A stretch of DNA of 64,000 bases from Acidobacteriota bacterium (GCA_021846985.1 JAJZVX010000002.1:124001-188000), one strand, 5' to 3'; shown: positions 8,351-19,310, numbered from the stretch's first letter. Made by a program: numbers and translations. Notes: generated by a model not told the origin, from the letters alone.

Positions 8351-9787
8351 CTACGTGTTCAGGTCGTAGCCTTCTTCGCCGTGCTGCGACAGATCCAGGC
8401 CCTCGGACTCCTGCTCGGGCGAAACGCGCAGCCCGATCGTCTTGTCCACCAGCAACAGCAGCGCCACCGTGCCCGCAATTGACAGGGTCCAGGCGATGCC
8501 CACGCCCGCCGCCTGGTTCAGCAGTTGGCTCCAGTGGCCGTCCATCGCGCCCGTGGGCAGGGCCCGGAGATGGGCGTCCTTGCCGAAGGCCGGATTGATG
8601 GCCGCCGTCGCAAACAGGCCCGTCAGCAGCGCCCCCAGGGTGCCGCCCGCGCCATGCACGCCAAAGGCGTCCAGCGAGTCGTCGTAGCGCAGCCAGCTCT
8701 TTACCTTGAAGACCATGAACGAGCAGAAGGCCCCGGCCAACAGGCCGATGAACAGGGCACTGAACGGCTGCACAAATCCGGAGGCCGGCGTAATTGCCAC
8801 CAGTCCGGCCACCGCGCCGGAGATGGCGCCCAGCGCCGTGGGCTTGCCGTTTTCCAGCCATTCGGCCATCGTCCAGCCCAGCGCTGCCGCCGCCGCCGCA
8901 AAGTGCGTATTGATAAACGCCGATGTGGCCAGCGGGCTCGCTGCCAGTGCGCTGCCCGCGTTGAATCCAAACCAGCCCACCCACAGCAGGCAGGCGCCGA
9001 TGAAGCTCAGCACCAGCGAGTGTGGCGCCATCTTCGTGTGCGGATACCCCATGCGCTTGCCCAGGTAGATGCAGGTCACCAGCGCCGAAACTCCCGACGT
9101 GATGTGCACCACCGTCCCGCCCGCAAAGTCCAGGCTCGGAATGTGTCCGCCGCTGGCGTTCAGCAGACCGCCCACGCCCCACACCATGTGCGCCATGGGG
9201 CTATAAACCACCAGCGACCACAGCGTGAGAAATACCGCCATCCCCGTGAACTTCATCCGCTCGGCAAACGCGCCCGTAATCAGCGCCGGCGTAATGATCG
9301 CGAACATGAGCTGGTAAATCATGTAGGTCTGTTCGGGAATCGTCGCCGCGTAGTCCGGGTTGGGCGTCAGACCCACCCCGCGCAGAAACATGTGCTCGAA
9401 TCCCCCGATGAACCAGTTGCCGTGACCGAAGGCCAGCGAGTAGCCCACCACCGCCCACACAATCGTCACCAGCCCCATCATGGCGAAGCTCTGCATCATG
9501 GTGCCCAGGATGTTTTTCTTGCGCACCAGCCCGCCATAGAAGAGCGCCAGGCCGGGACCGGTCATCAGCAGCACCAGGGCCGCCGAAACCAGCATCCACG
9601 CGTTGTCGCCCGCCGCCTGCGCCTGTGCGCTGGCCGCCTGCGCCTGCTCCACGGCATGCTGCAGCGCCGCGATCTGCGCCTGCGTTGCCGGCCCCTGCGC
9701 GCCCTGCGCCCGCATCGGCGCCGGCAGCAGAAACAGCGCCGCCAGCACGGCCCACACGATCAGTAATCTCTTTCCACCAGGACCCAT
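8351..9787 (-). CDS. amtB: ammonium transporter (copy 1)
   Basis: Amt/Rh-family ammonium channel, 478 residues from the ATG at 9787. It starts with a cleavable-type signal (LLIVWAVLAALFLLPAPMRAQG), followed by a short Ala/Gln-rich periplasmic linker before eleven predicted membrane helices. Conserved features include the DFAGGTVVHITSG segment with the structural Asp and pore His, and AFGVHGAGGTLGALLTG with the second pore His. The cytosolic tail ends LDLSQHGEEGYD, where PII contacts are known. The frame remains open to 9970, but that extension lacks membrane character and precedes the signal. Followed by glnK at 74 bp. No NtrC site could be recognised. Confidence 0.93.
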   Translation of the reverse strand: MGPGGKRLLIVWAVLAALFLLPAPMRAQGAQGPATQAQIAALQHAVEQAQAASAQAQAAGDNAWMLVSAALVLLMTGPGLALFYGGLVRKKNILGTMMQSFAMMGLVTIVWAVVGYSLAFGHGNWFIGGFEHMFLRGVGLTPNPDYAATIPEQTYMIYQLMFAIITPALITGAFAERMKFTGMAVFLTLWSLVVYSPMAHMVWGVGGLLNASGGHIPSLDFAGGTVVHITSGVSALVTCIYLGKRMGYPHTKMAPHSLVLSFIGACLLWVGWFGFNAGSALAASPLATSAFINTHFAAAAAALGWTMAEWLENGKPTALGAISGAVAGLVAITPASGFVQPFSALFIGLLAGAFCSFMVFKVKSWLRYDDSLDAFGVHGAGGTLGALLTGLFATAAINPAFGKDAHLRALPTGAMDGHWSQLLNQAAGVGIAWTLSIAGTVALLLLVDKTIGLRVSPEQESEGLDLSQHGEEGYDLNT

Positions 9788-10137
9788 TCCGTTCTCACTC
9801 CCAGGCAACTTGGATGGTCCGCCCTGCGGCGGCCGTGCGCGCACCCGGTCCACGAGAGGTCTGCCGTCAAGCCGCGGGCGCCTTCTTGCGTGGCGCGCAA
9901 TGCGGCGTTGAATCCCCGGCCAGCCGCCAGACGCACACTTGCGCCTGCCCGCAAAGGGGTGCTCTTTCATTCAAGCTTTCATTTCGCCCATAAGGAATCC
10001 ATGAGGAAATAAAAACTCATCTGGCAATTTCATCTGTTTTGTGGGAAAGGAGATGGCCGCGCCGGCAAGGAGAATGTGCCGGGGCGGGAAAGAGCAGGGA
10101 ACCGGCGCGGCCCGCGTGCGCCCCGCCGGCTCCCCGT
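9788..10137. other. intergenic region upstream of amtB copy 1
   Basis: About 350 bp between the two amtB-glnK units. It must hold the promoter of amtB copy 1 and, at its far end (10097-10135), the terminator-like hairpin of glnK copy 2. An AT-rich stretch occurs at 9985-10035. No clear sigma-70 or sigma-54 promoter and no gene were recognised. Confidence 0.5.
10097..10135 (-). terminator. terminator-like hairpin after glnK copy 2
   Basis: GGGA-A-CCGGCG pairs with CGCCGG-C-TCCC across a GC-rich loop, just past the stop codon of glnK copy 2. It lacks a long U-run (TGCTCTTTCC follows on the minus strand), so termination efficiency is uncertain, but it separates the two amtB-glnK units. Confidence 0.45.
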
Positions 10138-11960
<1,823 letters not shown>

Positions 11961-12324
11961 GATGAATCCGCTCCCTGAAGGCCGCAGCTTGGCCGCCGCA
12001 TGCCTGCGTGGCGGATCTCCGGCCGCCCTCCGGTTGAATGAGGAAAAACCACAGAAATTCAAGGCGCCGCCGGAAAGGTCCACATGCCGCCCGGCCGCCG
12101 GTTTTGCAATTTTCTCGGAGAGCCGGCACGCTGTTGACGCCGGCTCGGAGGGGGTTGCTTTCCGTCAATTCTTACATGAAACGCACGGCGCGCGGCTAGA
12201 GACCCTATGGTAACTTGAGGCCCGCCGCGCTACAATTCGCCCCTGCCTCGCCGCCCGCCGCCCGTCCCGCGCCCGCCGCCGGCCAGCCTGGGAGACAATA
12301 GCGTGGAGGCCTGGAGAAGAAAGA
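11961..12324. other. divergent intergenic region amtB copy 2 / secreted hypothetical
   Basis: A 364-bp divergent promoter region. It contains a perfect 8-bp inverted repeat GAGCCGGC...GCCGGCTC (12120-12127 and 12139-12146, 11-base loop) that could be an operator. No NtrC box (TGCACC-N5-GGTGCA), sigma-54 element or gene was recognised. Confidence 0.4.
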
Positions 12325-13089
12325 ATGGCAACAAGTCCGCGCCCGTGGCGCGTTTGCCTGTGGATGGTCTGCCTGATGCCGGGGCTGGCCGCCTGGCCGG
12401 CCGCGCCCCCTTCCTGCCGCAAGGTCACGCTCGCCGGAGAAGTCTCCGCCGGCCATGAGTGGAGGCAGCCCATCGGACAGGGATGGGTCTTTCGCCTCCT
12501 TCCCATTCAGCCGGACCCGCGTTCCGGCCATTCCTATAGCGGATGGGACTTGGTTGTGGACCGCGATCCTCCAGCCGGATTTCCCGACGCGCTTCTTGTG
12601 GCCACTCCGCCTTACAACTCCATGAATGAGCGCGAAATCGGCGCCACCTTCGGCCTCCGCGCCCAGGACGCCGTGGGCTGGAACCCGCGCAGCTTCCACT
12701 TCCTCGTCGATCCCCGGGCCTTGCGTGAAAGTCAGAAGCTCTACCGGATTCTGGGCAGCATCCGTCATCCGGTGCAGGCGCCTGCCGTCAACAGCCGCGA
12801 AGCAGCCGCCATCCAGCGCCAGTTGCAAATCAACCAGCACGCGGCCGCCGGCCAGTTCCGCATCCTCGACGCCGGCCTCGCTCCCGGCATCGCCGACGCC
12901 GCGCCCTACGCCGAAAACTGGGCCATGGCCGCCGCGCGCATGCCCCACTCCGGCGAACCGCCCGCCTCCGGCCGCCCCACGCCCCTCGGCGAACTGCACT
13001 GGATTCGCTTCTCCATCACGCTGTGGCTGCCCGGCGGATGGCGTTTGCCGCGCGCGCTGCGCGCCGTTCCCGCGCCCTGCCCGGAGTGA
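12325..13089 (+). CDS. secreted hypothetical protein
   Basis: A 254-residue protein not recognised as any named family. It has an export signal ([18 protein letters not shown], cleavage near residue 27), a Cys at 31 shortly after, and two compact blocks: [28 protein letters not shown] (about 52-80) and the conserved-looking [30 protein letters not shown] (about 93-122). The C-terminal part ends in a Trp/Arg-rich strand ([16 protein letters not shown]). It looks like an extracytoplasmic beta-rich protein. ATG at 12325 with GGAGAAG upstream. It lies 52 bp before nuoB on the same strand, so the two may share a transcript, but no functional link is evident. Confidence 0.65.
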   Translation: MATSPRPWRVCLWMVCLMPGLAAWPAAPPSCRKVTLAGEVSAGHEWRQPIGQGWVFRLLPIQPDPRSGHSYSGWDLVVDRDPPAGFPDALLVATPPYNSMNEREIGATFGLRAQDAVGWNPRSFHFLVDPRALRESQKLYRILGSIRHPVQAPAVNSREAAAIQRQLQINQHAAAGQFRILDAGLAPGIADAAPYAENWAMAAARMPHSGEPPASGRPTPLGELHWIRFSITLWLPGGWRLPRALRAVPAPCPE

Positions 13090-13141
13090 GCCGGTCTCGC
13101 TGCTTTCTGGGCCGGCCGCGCCGCGGGGTATACTGTTATCC

Positions 13142-13717
13142 ATGGCGGCATCGGCAGAACGCGACCACTACCTGTTCGGAGCGCTGGAAAGCAGCGCGCG
13201 CAATCGCAGCAAGGTCCAGGAGGCCTCCTATGGCTTCGAGGAATCCGAGGGCCTCGTCCTCACCACCCTCGATTTCGCCGTCAACTGGATTCGCAAAAAC
13301 TCCATTTGGCCCATGACCTTTGGCCTCGCCTGCTGTGCCATTGAGATGATGTCCACCGGCGCGTCCCGCTACGACATCGCGCGCTTTGGCGCCGAGGTCT
13401 TTCGTCCCTCGCCGCGGCAGTCCGATCTCATGATCGTGGCCGGTCGCGTCTCCCAGAAAATGGCCCCCATCATCCGGCGTCTCTACGACCAGATGCCCGA
13501 GCCCAAATGGGTCATCTCCATGGGCGCCTGCGCCACCTCCGGCGGCGTCTTCAATAACTATGCGCTGGTGCAAGGCGTCAATCAGATCGTTCCGGTGGAC
13601 GTGTATGTTCCCGGCTGCCCGCCAAGGCCCGAACAGTTGATGTATGCGCTCACGCTCCTGCAGGAAAAAATCCAGCGCGAGCCGCGCAGCCTGATGAAGA
13701 CGCTGAATATGGCCTAG
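13142..13717 (+). CDS. nuoB: NADH-quinone oxidoreductase subunit B
   Basis: NuoB, the complex I subunit that carries Fe-S cluster N2 next to the quinone site; 191 residues. The N2 ligands are visible: the tandem Cys pair in [11 protein letters not shown], the Cys in [20 protein letters not shown], and the Cys in [15 protein letters not shown]. The ATG at 13142 gives a typical NuoB N-terminus; the much longer open frame upstream overlaps the preceding gene out of frame. Unusually, no other nuo gene flanks it: upstream is a secreted hypothetical and downstream an OmpA-like gene. The remaining complex I genes must be elsewhere, or this is a solitary or alternative copy. Confidence 0.93.
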   Translation: MAASAERDHYLFGALESSARNRSKVQEASYGFEESEGLVLTTLDFAVNWIRKNSIWPMTFGLACCAIEMMSTGASRYDIARFGAEVFRPSPRQSDLMIVAGRVSQKMAPIIRRLYDQMPEPKWVISMGACATSGGVFNNYALVQGVNQIVPVDVYVPGCPPRPEQLMYALTLLQEKIQREPRSLMKTLNMA

Positions 13718-13956
13718 AAATCCGCGCTGTTGCCGGCATTGGCATGGTGCCGATGCTGTGGCGGGTGCGTCTACTACTCAGGTAACCCGTTGTAGAATTG
13801 TGCTCTCTGACGTTCACCATATGCTACGCTTGTCCTTGTTAAACAGTTGATTGTGCGCCGTGGCCCTCAATGATCGATAAGCCCGGAGCCGGTAACCAGG
13901 CTCACGAAATATCTCTTGCGGCCGTTCGTAACGGTTGATTGCGGAGGAATTGACGA

Positions 13957-15744
13957 ATGCATGCTCGTATCTCGAAGTTAGCGCTCCCGGCCATTGCTTT
14001 GCTTTGCGTTGTTCTGGCGCCCGTTGCCCTGAAAGCACAGGACTCGGCCAAACCGGCCGCGAAAGCGGCCGTTGGTGACTCCCCGTCCCGCTGGGATATC
14101 TTCGCCGGCTACAGCTTCTTCTGGCCCAAAGGTACCGTGAATGGTCTCGACCAGAACGGTATGCCCACTTCGTCCACCTACAAGACCAATCGCGTGGGCT
14201 TGACGGAGAGCCTGAGCTACTTCTTCAACAACCATCTGGGATGGCAGATCGACTCTGGCCAGCATGACCTGTTTATCGATACAGGCGGCAACAACACCGG
14301 CTACAGCAATAGCGGCATTTTCTCGATGCAGACCGGTCCCATTTATCGCTGGCCCGGCACCAAGGTCACTCCCTTTGTGCATGCCCTGGCGGGCGCGGCT
14401 CGCGTCGAGGGCCCCGATCACCAACCCTACACCTGGGGACCCACGGTAACGGCGGGCGGCGGATTTGACTACAACATCGGCCATCGCTTTTCCATTCGCC
14501 TGATCCAGGCCGACTGGGAGTACATCCACGATGACTTCAATCCCCCAGGTTACGAAGGGGCTCCTCCGCCTCTCTTTGTTTCCGGCCCCGCCAACCCCAT
14601 GGCCCGCCCCATGACACCGGGGCCGGTAGGGATCTACCAGCCTGGCGGCCGCGCCAACATCAGCGCCGCCCGCCTCAGCGCCGGCGTCGTCTTCCACATG
14701 GGACAGATCGCGCCTCCGGCGCCCATCACCATTGCCTGCTCGGCCAGCCCCTCCTCGGTGTATCCCGGCGAGCCGGTCACGGTTACTGCGGCTCCCGGCG
14801 GTCTCGACCCCAAACTGAACTCTGTTTACTCCTGGTCCGGCGACGGCGTCACGGGCAAGGGCGCCACCGCCTCGGTCGCCACTGCCGCGCTGGCTCCCGG
14901 CACGCACACCGTGGACTGCGGCGTCAAGGAGGGCAAGCCCGGCAAGGAAGGTCTCAAGCCCTGGCAGGTGGCCAACAGCACCGCCACCTTTACCGTCAAG
15001 CAGTTTGAGCCGCCGACCATCTCCTGCTCGGCCAATCCCGCCACCATCAAGCCCGGCGAGACCAGCACCATCACGGCTACCGGCGTAAGCCCGCAGAACC
15101 GTCCGCTCACCTACAGCTACCTGGCCTCGGGAGGCACGGTCAACGGCTCTGGCTCCAGCGCCACCTACAACTCCACCGGCGCGCCCACCGGCCCCGTGCA
15201 GGTTACCTGCAACGTCTCCGACGACAAGGGCCAGACCGCATCGTCCACCACTACCGTCACCATCGAGGCGCCTTATGTGCCTCCGGCCCCGCACACCCAG
15301 GCCCTCTGCTCCATCACCTTCGACAAGGACAAGCGGCGTCCGGCCCGCGTGGACAACGAAGCCAAGGCCTGCCTCGACGAGGTTGCCCTCGACATGCAGA
15401 AGCAGTCCGATGCCAAGCTGGTGATCGTGGGCGAGTCCACGGCCAAGGAAAAGACCCCTCCGCGGCACGCCCGCAAGCATGCCAAGGTTGAAGATCTGGC
15501 CGCCCAGCGCGCCGTCAACACCAAGGCCTACTTGGTGAGCGAGAAGGGCATCGATGCCTCGCGCATCAGCGTGGCCACCAGCCCCACCGACAGCCAGAGC
15601 GCGCAGAACTACCTGGTGCCCGCAGGCGCAAACTTTGTCTCCGATGTGGCTGGAACCACTTCGGTCGACGAGAGCTTGGTGAAGGCGCAGGCCCGCAAGG
15701 ATCTGCCCCAGCGGCATCACCACGCCAAAAAGGCGGCTCAGTAA
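13957..15744 (+). CDS. OmpA-like outer-membrane protein with Ig-like repeats
   Basis: A 595-residue outer-membrane protein. Signal peptide: residues 1-28, ending LKAQD. Residues ~45-250 form an 8-strand OmpA/porin-type barrel (WDIFAGYSFFWPKG, GPIYRW, GGGFDYNIGHRFSIRL). Residues ~260-440 contain two Ig-like repeats that both start with the pattern I-x-C-S-A-x-P and contain YPGEPVTVTA / KPGETSTITA. The C-terminal ~130 residues are an OmpA/MotB-like domain (SITFDKDKRRPARVDNEAKACLDEVA, LAAQRAVNTKAYLVSEKGIDASRI), likely peptidoglycan-binding but with a His/Lys-rich insertion (PPRHARKHAK) replacing part of the usual motif. GCGGAGG upstream of the ATG. A strong terminator follows. Confidence 0.85.
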   Translation: MHARISKLALPAIALLCVVLAPVALKAQDSAKPAAKAAVGDSPSRWDIFAGYSFFWPKGTVNGLDQNGMPTSSTYKTNRVGLTESLSYFFNNHLGWQIDSGQHDLFIDTGGNNTGYSNSGIFSMQTGPIYRWPGTKVTPFVHALAGAARVEGPDHQPYTWGPTVTAGGGFDYNIGHRFSIRLIQADWEYIHDDFNPPGYEGAPPPLFVSGPANPMARPMTPGPVGIYQPGGRANISAARLSAGVVFHMGQIAPPAPITIACSASPSSVYPGEPVTVTAAPGGLDPKLNSVYSWSGDGVTGKGATASVATAALAPGTHTVDCGVKEGKPGKEGLKPWQVANSTATFTVKQFEPPTISCSANPATIKPGETSTITATGVSPQNRPLTYSYLASGGTVNGSGSSATYNSTGAPTGPVQVTCNVSDDKGQTASSTTTVTIEAPYVPPAPHTQALCSITFDKDKRRPARVDNEAKACLDEVALDMQKQSDAKLVIVGESTAKEKTPPRHARKHAKVEDLAAQRAVNTKAYLVSEKGIDASRISVATSPTDSQSAQNYLVPAGANFVSDVAGTTSVDESLVKAQARKDLPQRHHHAKKAAQ

Positions 15745-15807
15745 TTCCTGCGGGACGGCGTTCAACGCGCCGCCCCGCCAACCCCTCATTTGCCTCAGGC
15801 AGTTGTG

Positions 15808-15843
15808 CGAGGCTGACCGCCCAGCCGGTCAGCCTCGTTCGTT
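15808..15843 (+). terminator. rho-independent terminator after OmpA-like gene
   Basis: A perfect 12-bp stem CGAGGCTGACCG / CGGTCAGCCTCG (15808-15819 and 15826-15837) with a CCCAGC loop is followed by TTCGTTTT. It lies 64 bp after the OmpA-like stop codon. Confidence 0.85.
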
Positions 15844-15897
15844 TTGGGGCGTCCTCCGTCTAAAAAATATCTGGAGCTCTCTTTTTTGGTGAAGGCG

Positions 15898-17916
15898 ATG
15901 CCGATTCTCCCTCTCCGTGCGCGCAGGCTCTCCGGGCGCGCCCTTCTTTTGCTCTTTGCCGTGCTGGTTTGCGCTGCTCCCTGCGTCTTTGCCGTCCAGG
16001 AGCCCTGGAGCGCCGTGGGGCCCGACGGCGGCGACGCCCGCTCCCTCGCCGGCGTTCCCGGGCAGCCTGACCACATCTATATGGGCTCCACGGATAGCTG
16101 GATTTATGAGTCGCTCGACGGAGGCCTCTCCTGGCATCGCCTTGCCCGGCTCGACGCCTCTGGCGAGCTCATCGTGGATCACATCCTCGTCGATTCCGTT
16201 CATCCCGCGGTGCTCTATGCCGGCGCCTGGACCGTCGGCCATCCCGACGGCGGCGTCTGGATCAGCCACGATGCCGGCCACACCTGGAAGGCTGTGGCTG
16301 ACATGCGCGGCCAGTCCATCCGCGCCCTTGTCCAGGCTCCTTCCAATCCCCGCGTCCTCTACGCCGGCGCCATGGGCGGCGTCTTCCGCTCCGCCGATGC
16401 CGGCCTCTCCTGGACTCTGATCAGCCCCCCCGGCAGCCTCGAAATTCACGAGATTGAATCCCTCGCCGTCGACCCCCGCGACTCCGGCGTCGTCTATGCC
16501 GGCACCTGGCATCTGCCCTGGAAAACCTTCAACGCCGGGAAAAACTGGGCCAGCATCAAACAGGGACTTATCGACGACTCCGACGTCTTCTCCATCGTCC
16601 TCGACCCCGTCAACCCCGACACCGTCTTCCTCAGCGCCTGCAGCGGCATTTACAAATCCGAAAACGGCGCTTTCCTCTTTCGCAAAATCCAGGGCATTCC
16701 CTCCTCGGCGCGCCGCACCCGCGCCCTCCGCCAGGACCCGGTCCATCGCAACATCGTCTACGCCGGCACCACCGAGGGCCTCTACAAAACTGTCGATGGC
16801 GGCGCCACCTTTCAGCGCATGACCGGCCCCGGCGTCATCGTGAACGATGTCTATGTCGATGCGAACAACCCCGGCCGCGTTCTGCTCGCCACCGACCGCG
16901 GCGGCGTCCTGCTCAGCCGCGACGGCGGCCGCTCCTTCACCCCCTCCAACCAGGGCTTTTCCGGACGCAAGGTCGAGGCCCTCCTCGTTGACTCCACCCA
17001 TCCCGCCCGCTTCTACGCCGGCGTCGTCAACGACAAAACCTACGGCGGCGTCTTTGTCTCCAGCGACAGCGGCGCCACCTGGAGCCAGATCGCCGACGGC
17101 CTCGACGGCAGCGACGTCTTTGCCCTCGCCCAGGCCCCCGATGGCACGCTCCTCGCCGGCACCAACCGCGGCCTCTTCCTCCTCGATCCCCCCGCCGCCG
17201 GCGCGTTGCGCTGGATGCCCACCGGCGCGGTGCAGAACTTCGTCCTGCGCCAAAGCACCGTCCTCCTTCGCCGCCGCCGCATCGCCGTCCAAACCTCCGT
17301 CAAAGACACCCCCGGCCAGATCCAGGGCCACGTCTATGCCCTCAATCTCTCCGGCCAGGCCTGGCTCGCCTCCACCTCCACCGGCCTCTTCACCAGCCGC
17401 GACCACGGCGCCACCTGGCAGGGCGGCCCCGTGCTGGGCGCCGCCGGCTATCTCTCCGTCGCCGTTCAGGGCGCCACCATGGCTGCCGCGCAGCGCAGCT
17501 CTCTCGTCCTCTCCACCGATGCCGGCCGCCTCTGGATGCCCGTCCCCCTGCCCGCCGCCATCACCCGCATTGACGCCCTCGCCTTCTCCCCCGGCAGAAC
17601 CCTCTGGCTGGTCGGCCGTGAAGGCGTCCACCTCACCCGCGACCTGGGCAAAACCTGGCTCTGGATCAACCGCCTCCCCCTCCGCGACATCAACGACGTC
17701 TACTACGACCCCGCCCAGGGCCGCGTCCTGGTCAGCTCCCGCTCCAGTGACCTCGTCTTCTCCCTCGACCCGCAAAGACTCGACTGGACCTGGCTCCAGA
17801 CCGGGTGGCATCTGTCGCTCATCCGCTCCGCCGCCGGCCGCCTCGTCGCCGCCTCGTTGTACGACGGCGTGGTGGTCCAGCCGCGCGCCCAGTCCGCCCG
17901 CGCCGCCTCGCAGTGA
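15898..17916 (+). CDS. secreted BNR-repeat beta-propeller protein
   Basis: A 672-residue exported protein built from about ten BNR/Asp-box units, e.g. SLDGGLSWHRLA, SHDAGHTWKAVA, SADAGLSWTLIS, SSDSGATWSQIA, SRDHGATWQGGP, TRDLGKTWLWIN. The fold is a sortilin/sialidase-type beta-propeller. The call is structural: no catalytic Arg triad or Glu/Tyr pair of sialidases can be assigned, so an enzymatic role is doubtful. A hydrophobic export segment (ALLLLFAVLVCAAPCVFA) precedes it. The ATG at 15898 has GGTGAAGG upstream; a non-ATG frame extension reaches 15844. It ends 32 bp before mqnE on the same strand, suggesting co-transcription. Codon choice is extremely C-ending. Confidence 0.8.
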   Translation: MPILPLRARRLSGRALLLLFAVLVCAAPCVFAVQEPWSAVGPDGGDARSLAGVPGQPDHIYMGSTDSWIYESLDGGLSWHRLARLDASGELIVDHILVDSVHPAVLYAGAWTVGHPDGGVWISHDAGHTWKAVADMRGQSIRALVQAPSNPRVLYAGAMGGVFRSADAGLSWTLISPPGSLEIHEIESLAVDPRDSGVVYAGTWHLPWKTFNAGKNWASIKQGLIDDSDVFSIVLDPVNPDTVFLSACSGIYKSENGAFLFRKIQGIPSSARRTRALRQDPVHRNIVYAGTTEGLYKTVDGGATFQRMTGPGVIVNDVYVDANNPGRVLLATDRGGVLLSRDGGRSFTPSNQGFSGRKVEALLVDSTHPARFYAGVVNDKTYGGVFVSSDSGATWSQIADGLDGSDVFALAQAPDGTLLAGTNRGLFLLDPPAAGALRWMPTGAVQNFVLRQSTVLLRRRRIAVQTSVKDTPGQIQGHVYALNLSGQAWLASTSTGLFTSRDHGATWQGGPVLGAAGYLSVAVQGATMAAAQRSSLVLSTDAGRLWMPVPLPAAITRIDALAFSPGRTLWLVGREGVHLTRDLGKTWLWINRLPLRDINDVYYDPAQGRVLVSSRSSDLVFSLDPQRLDWTWLQTGWHLSLIRSAAGRLVAASLYDGVVVQPRAQSARAASQ

Positions 17917-17948
17917 TCCGCCGCGCCGGAATTCGGTATCATCTTTCT

Positions 17949-19106
17949 ATGCAGGCTCACATCACGGACCCCAACCCCGCCGGCAGCCATCCCTTCCGCA
18001 CCTTCGACCGGAACCTCGAGCCCATCGCCGCCAAGGTTCTCACCGGCCAGCGCCTCGATTTCCACGAGGGTCTCGCCCTCTACGCCTCCACCGACGTCCT
18101 CGCCGTCGGCTGGCTCGCCAACTCCGTCCGTGAAAAGCTCCATGGCGATGTCACCTATTTCAATGTCAACCGCCACATCAATCCCACCAACGTCTGCGTC
18201 GCCGCCTGCAAGCTCTGCGCCTTCGGCCGCAAAAAGGGCGATCCCGCCGGCTACACCATGGCCCTCGAACAAGCCTGGGAAACCGCCGCCTCCGGCTACT
18301 CTGAGGCGGTCACCGAGTTCCACATCGTCGGCGGCCTCCACCCCGATCTCCCGCTCGAATACTTCCTCGATCTGGTCCAAGGGCTGAAAAAACGCTTCCC
18401 CAAGGTCCACATCAAGGCCTTCACCATGGTCGAGGTCGCCTACCTCGCCCGCCGCGCCAAGCTCTCCATCGAGCAGACCCTCCTTCGCATGCGCGAGGCC
18501 GGCGTTGACTCCATGCCCGGCGGCGGCGCGGAAATCTTCGCCGCCCGCGTCCGCTCCGTCATCTGCGACCACAAAATCGACGGCGATGAGTGGCTCTCCA
18601 CCGCCCGCCTCGCCCACCAGCTCGGCTTCAAGTCCAACGCCACCATGCTCTACGGCCACATCGAAAACGACGAGGACCGCGTCGATCATCTCCTCCGCCT
18701 GCGCAGCCTCCAGGACGAGACCGGCGGCTTCCAAACCTTCATCCCCCTGGCCTTTCACCCCGAGAACACCGCCCTCGACCACCTGCCCGTCACCACCGGA
18801 CTCACCGACATTCGCCAGGTCGCCGTCAGCCGCCTCCTCCTCGACAACTTCCCCCACATCAAGGCCTACTGGCAGATGATGACCCCCAAAATCGCCCAGA
18901 TCGCCCTCCGCTTCGGCGCCGACGACCTCGACGGCACCGTGGTCGAGGAGAAGATCTACCACGACGCCGGCGCCACCACCCCCCAGGGCATGACCCGCAA
19001 GCAGCTTTGCCGCCTCATCACCGAGGCCGGCCGCGTCCCCGTCGAGCGCGACACCCTCTACCACCCCGTCACCCGCACCGAGGACAGCTTCGTCATCGCC
19101 GTCTAG
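17949..19106 (+). CDS. mqnE: aminofutalosine synthase (radical SAM)
   Basis: MqnE, a radical SAM enzyme that joins 3-((1-carboxyvinyl)oxy)benzoate to SAM-derived adenosyl radical to make aminofutalosine, an early step of the futalosine route to menaquinone. 385 residues. The 4Fe-4S motif is CVAACKLC (CX3CX2C) after HINPTNV. Other MqnE/MqnC landmarks are HIVGGLHPDLPLEYF, DSMPGGGAEIF and LGFKSNATMLYGHIEN. Features such as KIDGDEWL place it with MqnE rather than MqnC, though the two are close. ATG at 17949. Other mqn genes are not in the window. Menaquinone is the likely respiratory quinone of the host (inference). Confidence 0.9.
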   Translation: MQAHITDPNPAGSHPFRTFDRNLEPIAAKVLTGQRLDFHEGLALYASTDVLAVGWLANSVREKLHGDVTYFNVNRHINPTNVCVAACKLCAFGRKKGDPAGYTMALEQAWETAASGYSEAVTEFHIVGGLHPDLPLEYFLDLVQGLKKRFPKVHIKAFTMVEVAYLARRAKLSIEQTLLRMREAGVDSMPGGGAEIFAARVRSVICDHKIDGDEWLSTARLAHQLGFKSNATMLYGHIENDEDRVDHLLRLRSLQDETGGFQTFIPLAFHPENTALDHLPVTTGLTDIRQVAVSRLLLDNFPHIKAYWQMMTPKIAQIALRFGADDLDGTVVEEKIYHDAGATTPQGMTRKQLCRLITEAGRVPVERDTLYHPVTRTEDSFVIAV

Positions 19107-19234
19107 TTTTGGGCCGTTGGCCTGCTCACCTGTTGCGCTGCAACTCGCAGCCTTTCCAAAGAAACGAGTGCGGAGCCCATTCATCGCGGCCTCATCGCGA
19201 TCGGTGGGCGCTCACGGTCTGCGGTAGAAGTCGA

Positions 19235-19310
19235 GTTTTGAAAGGGCACGACTTGAGTCGTGCCGTCAGCGCCGCAAATTCGACGCGGCTTTAGCCCCGG
19301 AGGGATGGTT
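19235..19310 (+). repeat. second copy of dispersed palindromic repeat
   Basis: GTTTTGAAAGGGCACGACTT, then GAGTCGTGCCG, followed ~30 bp later by AGCCCCGGAGGGATGG. This matches the left arm and interior of the repeat at 4345-4422 (GTTTTGAAAGGGCACAACTT, AGTGGTGCCG, ..., GGCCCCGAGGGATGGG). It contains a perfect core palindrome GGCACGACT-T-GAGTCGTGCC. The opposite arm seen in the first copy is not obvious here, so this is a half-element. Confidence 0.65.

Noticed and set aside
9942-9966. sigma-54-like element (minus strand AGCACCCCTTTGC) upstream of amtB copy 1
   Set aside because: Spacing between the CAC and TTGC parts is one base too short and the -24 GG is missing, so it does not fit the consensus.
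15829-17811. 660-codon minus-strand frame antisense to the propeller gene
   Set aside because: It is a Gly/Ala/Asp-rich antisense shadow created by the BNR repeats and strong third-position C bias.
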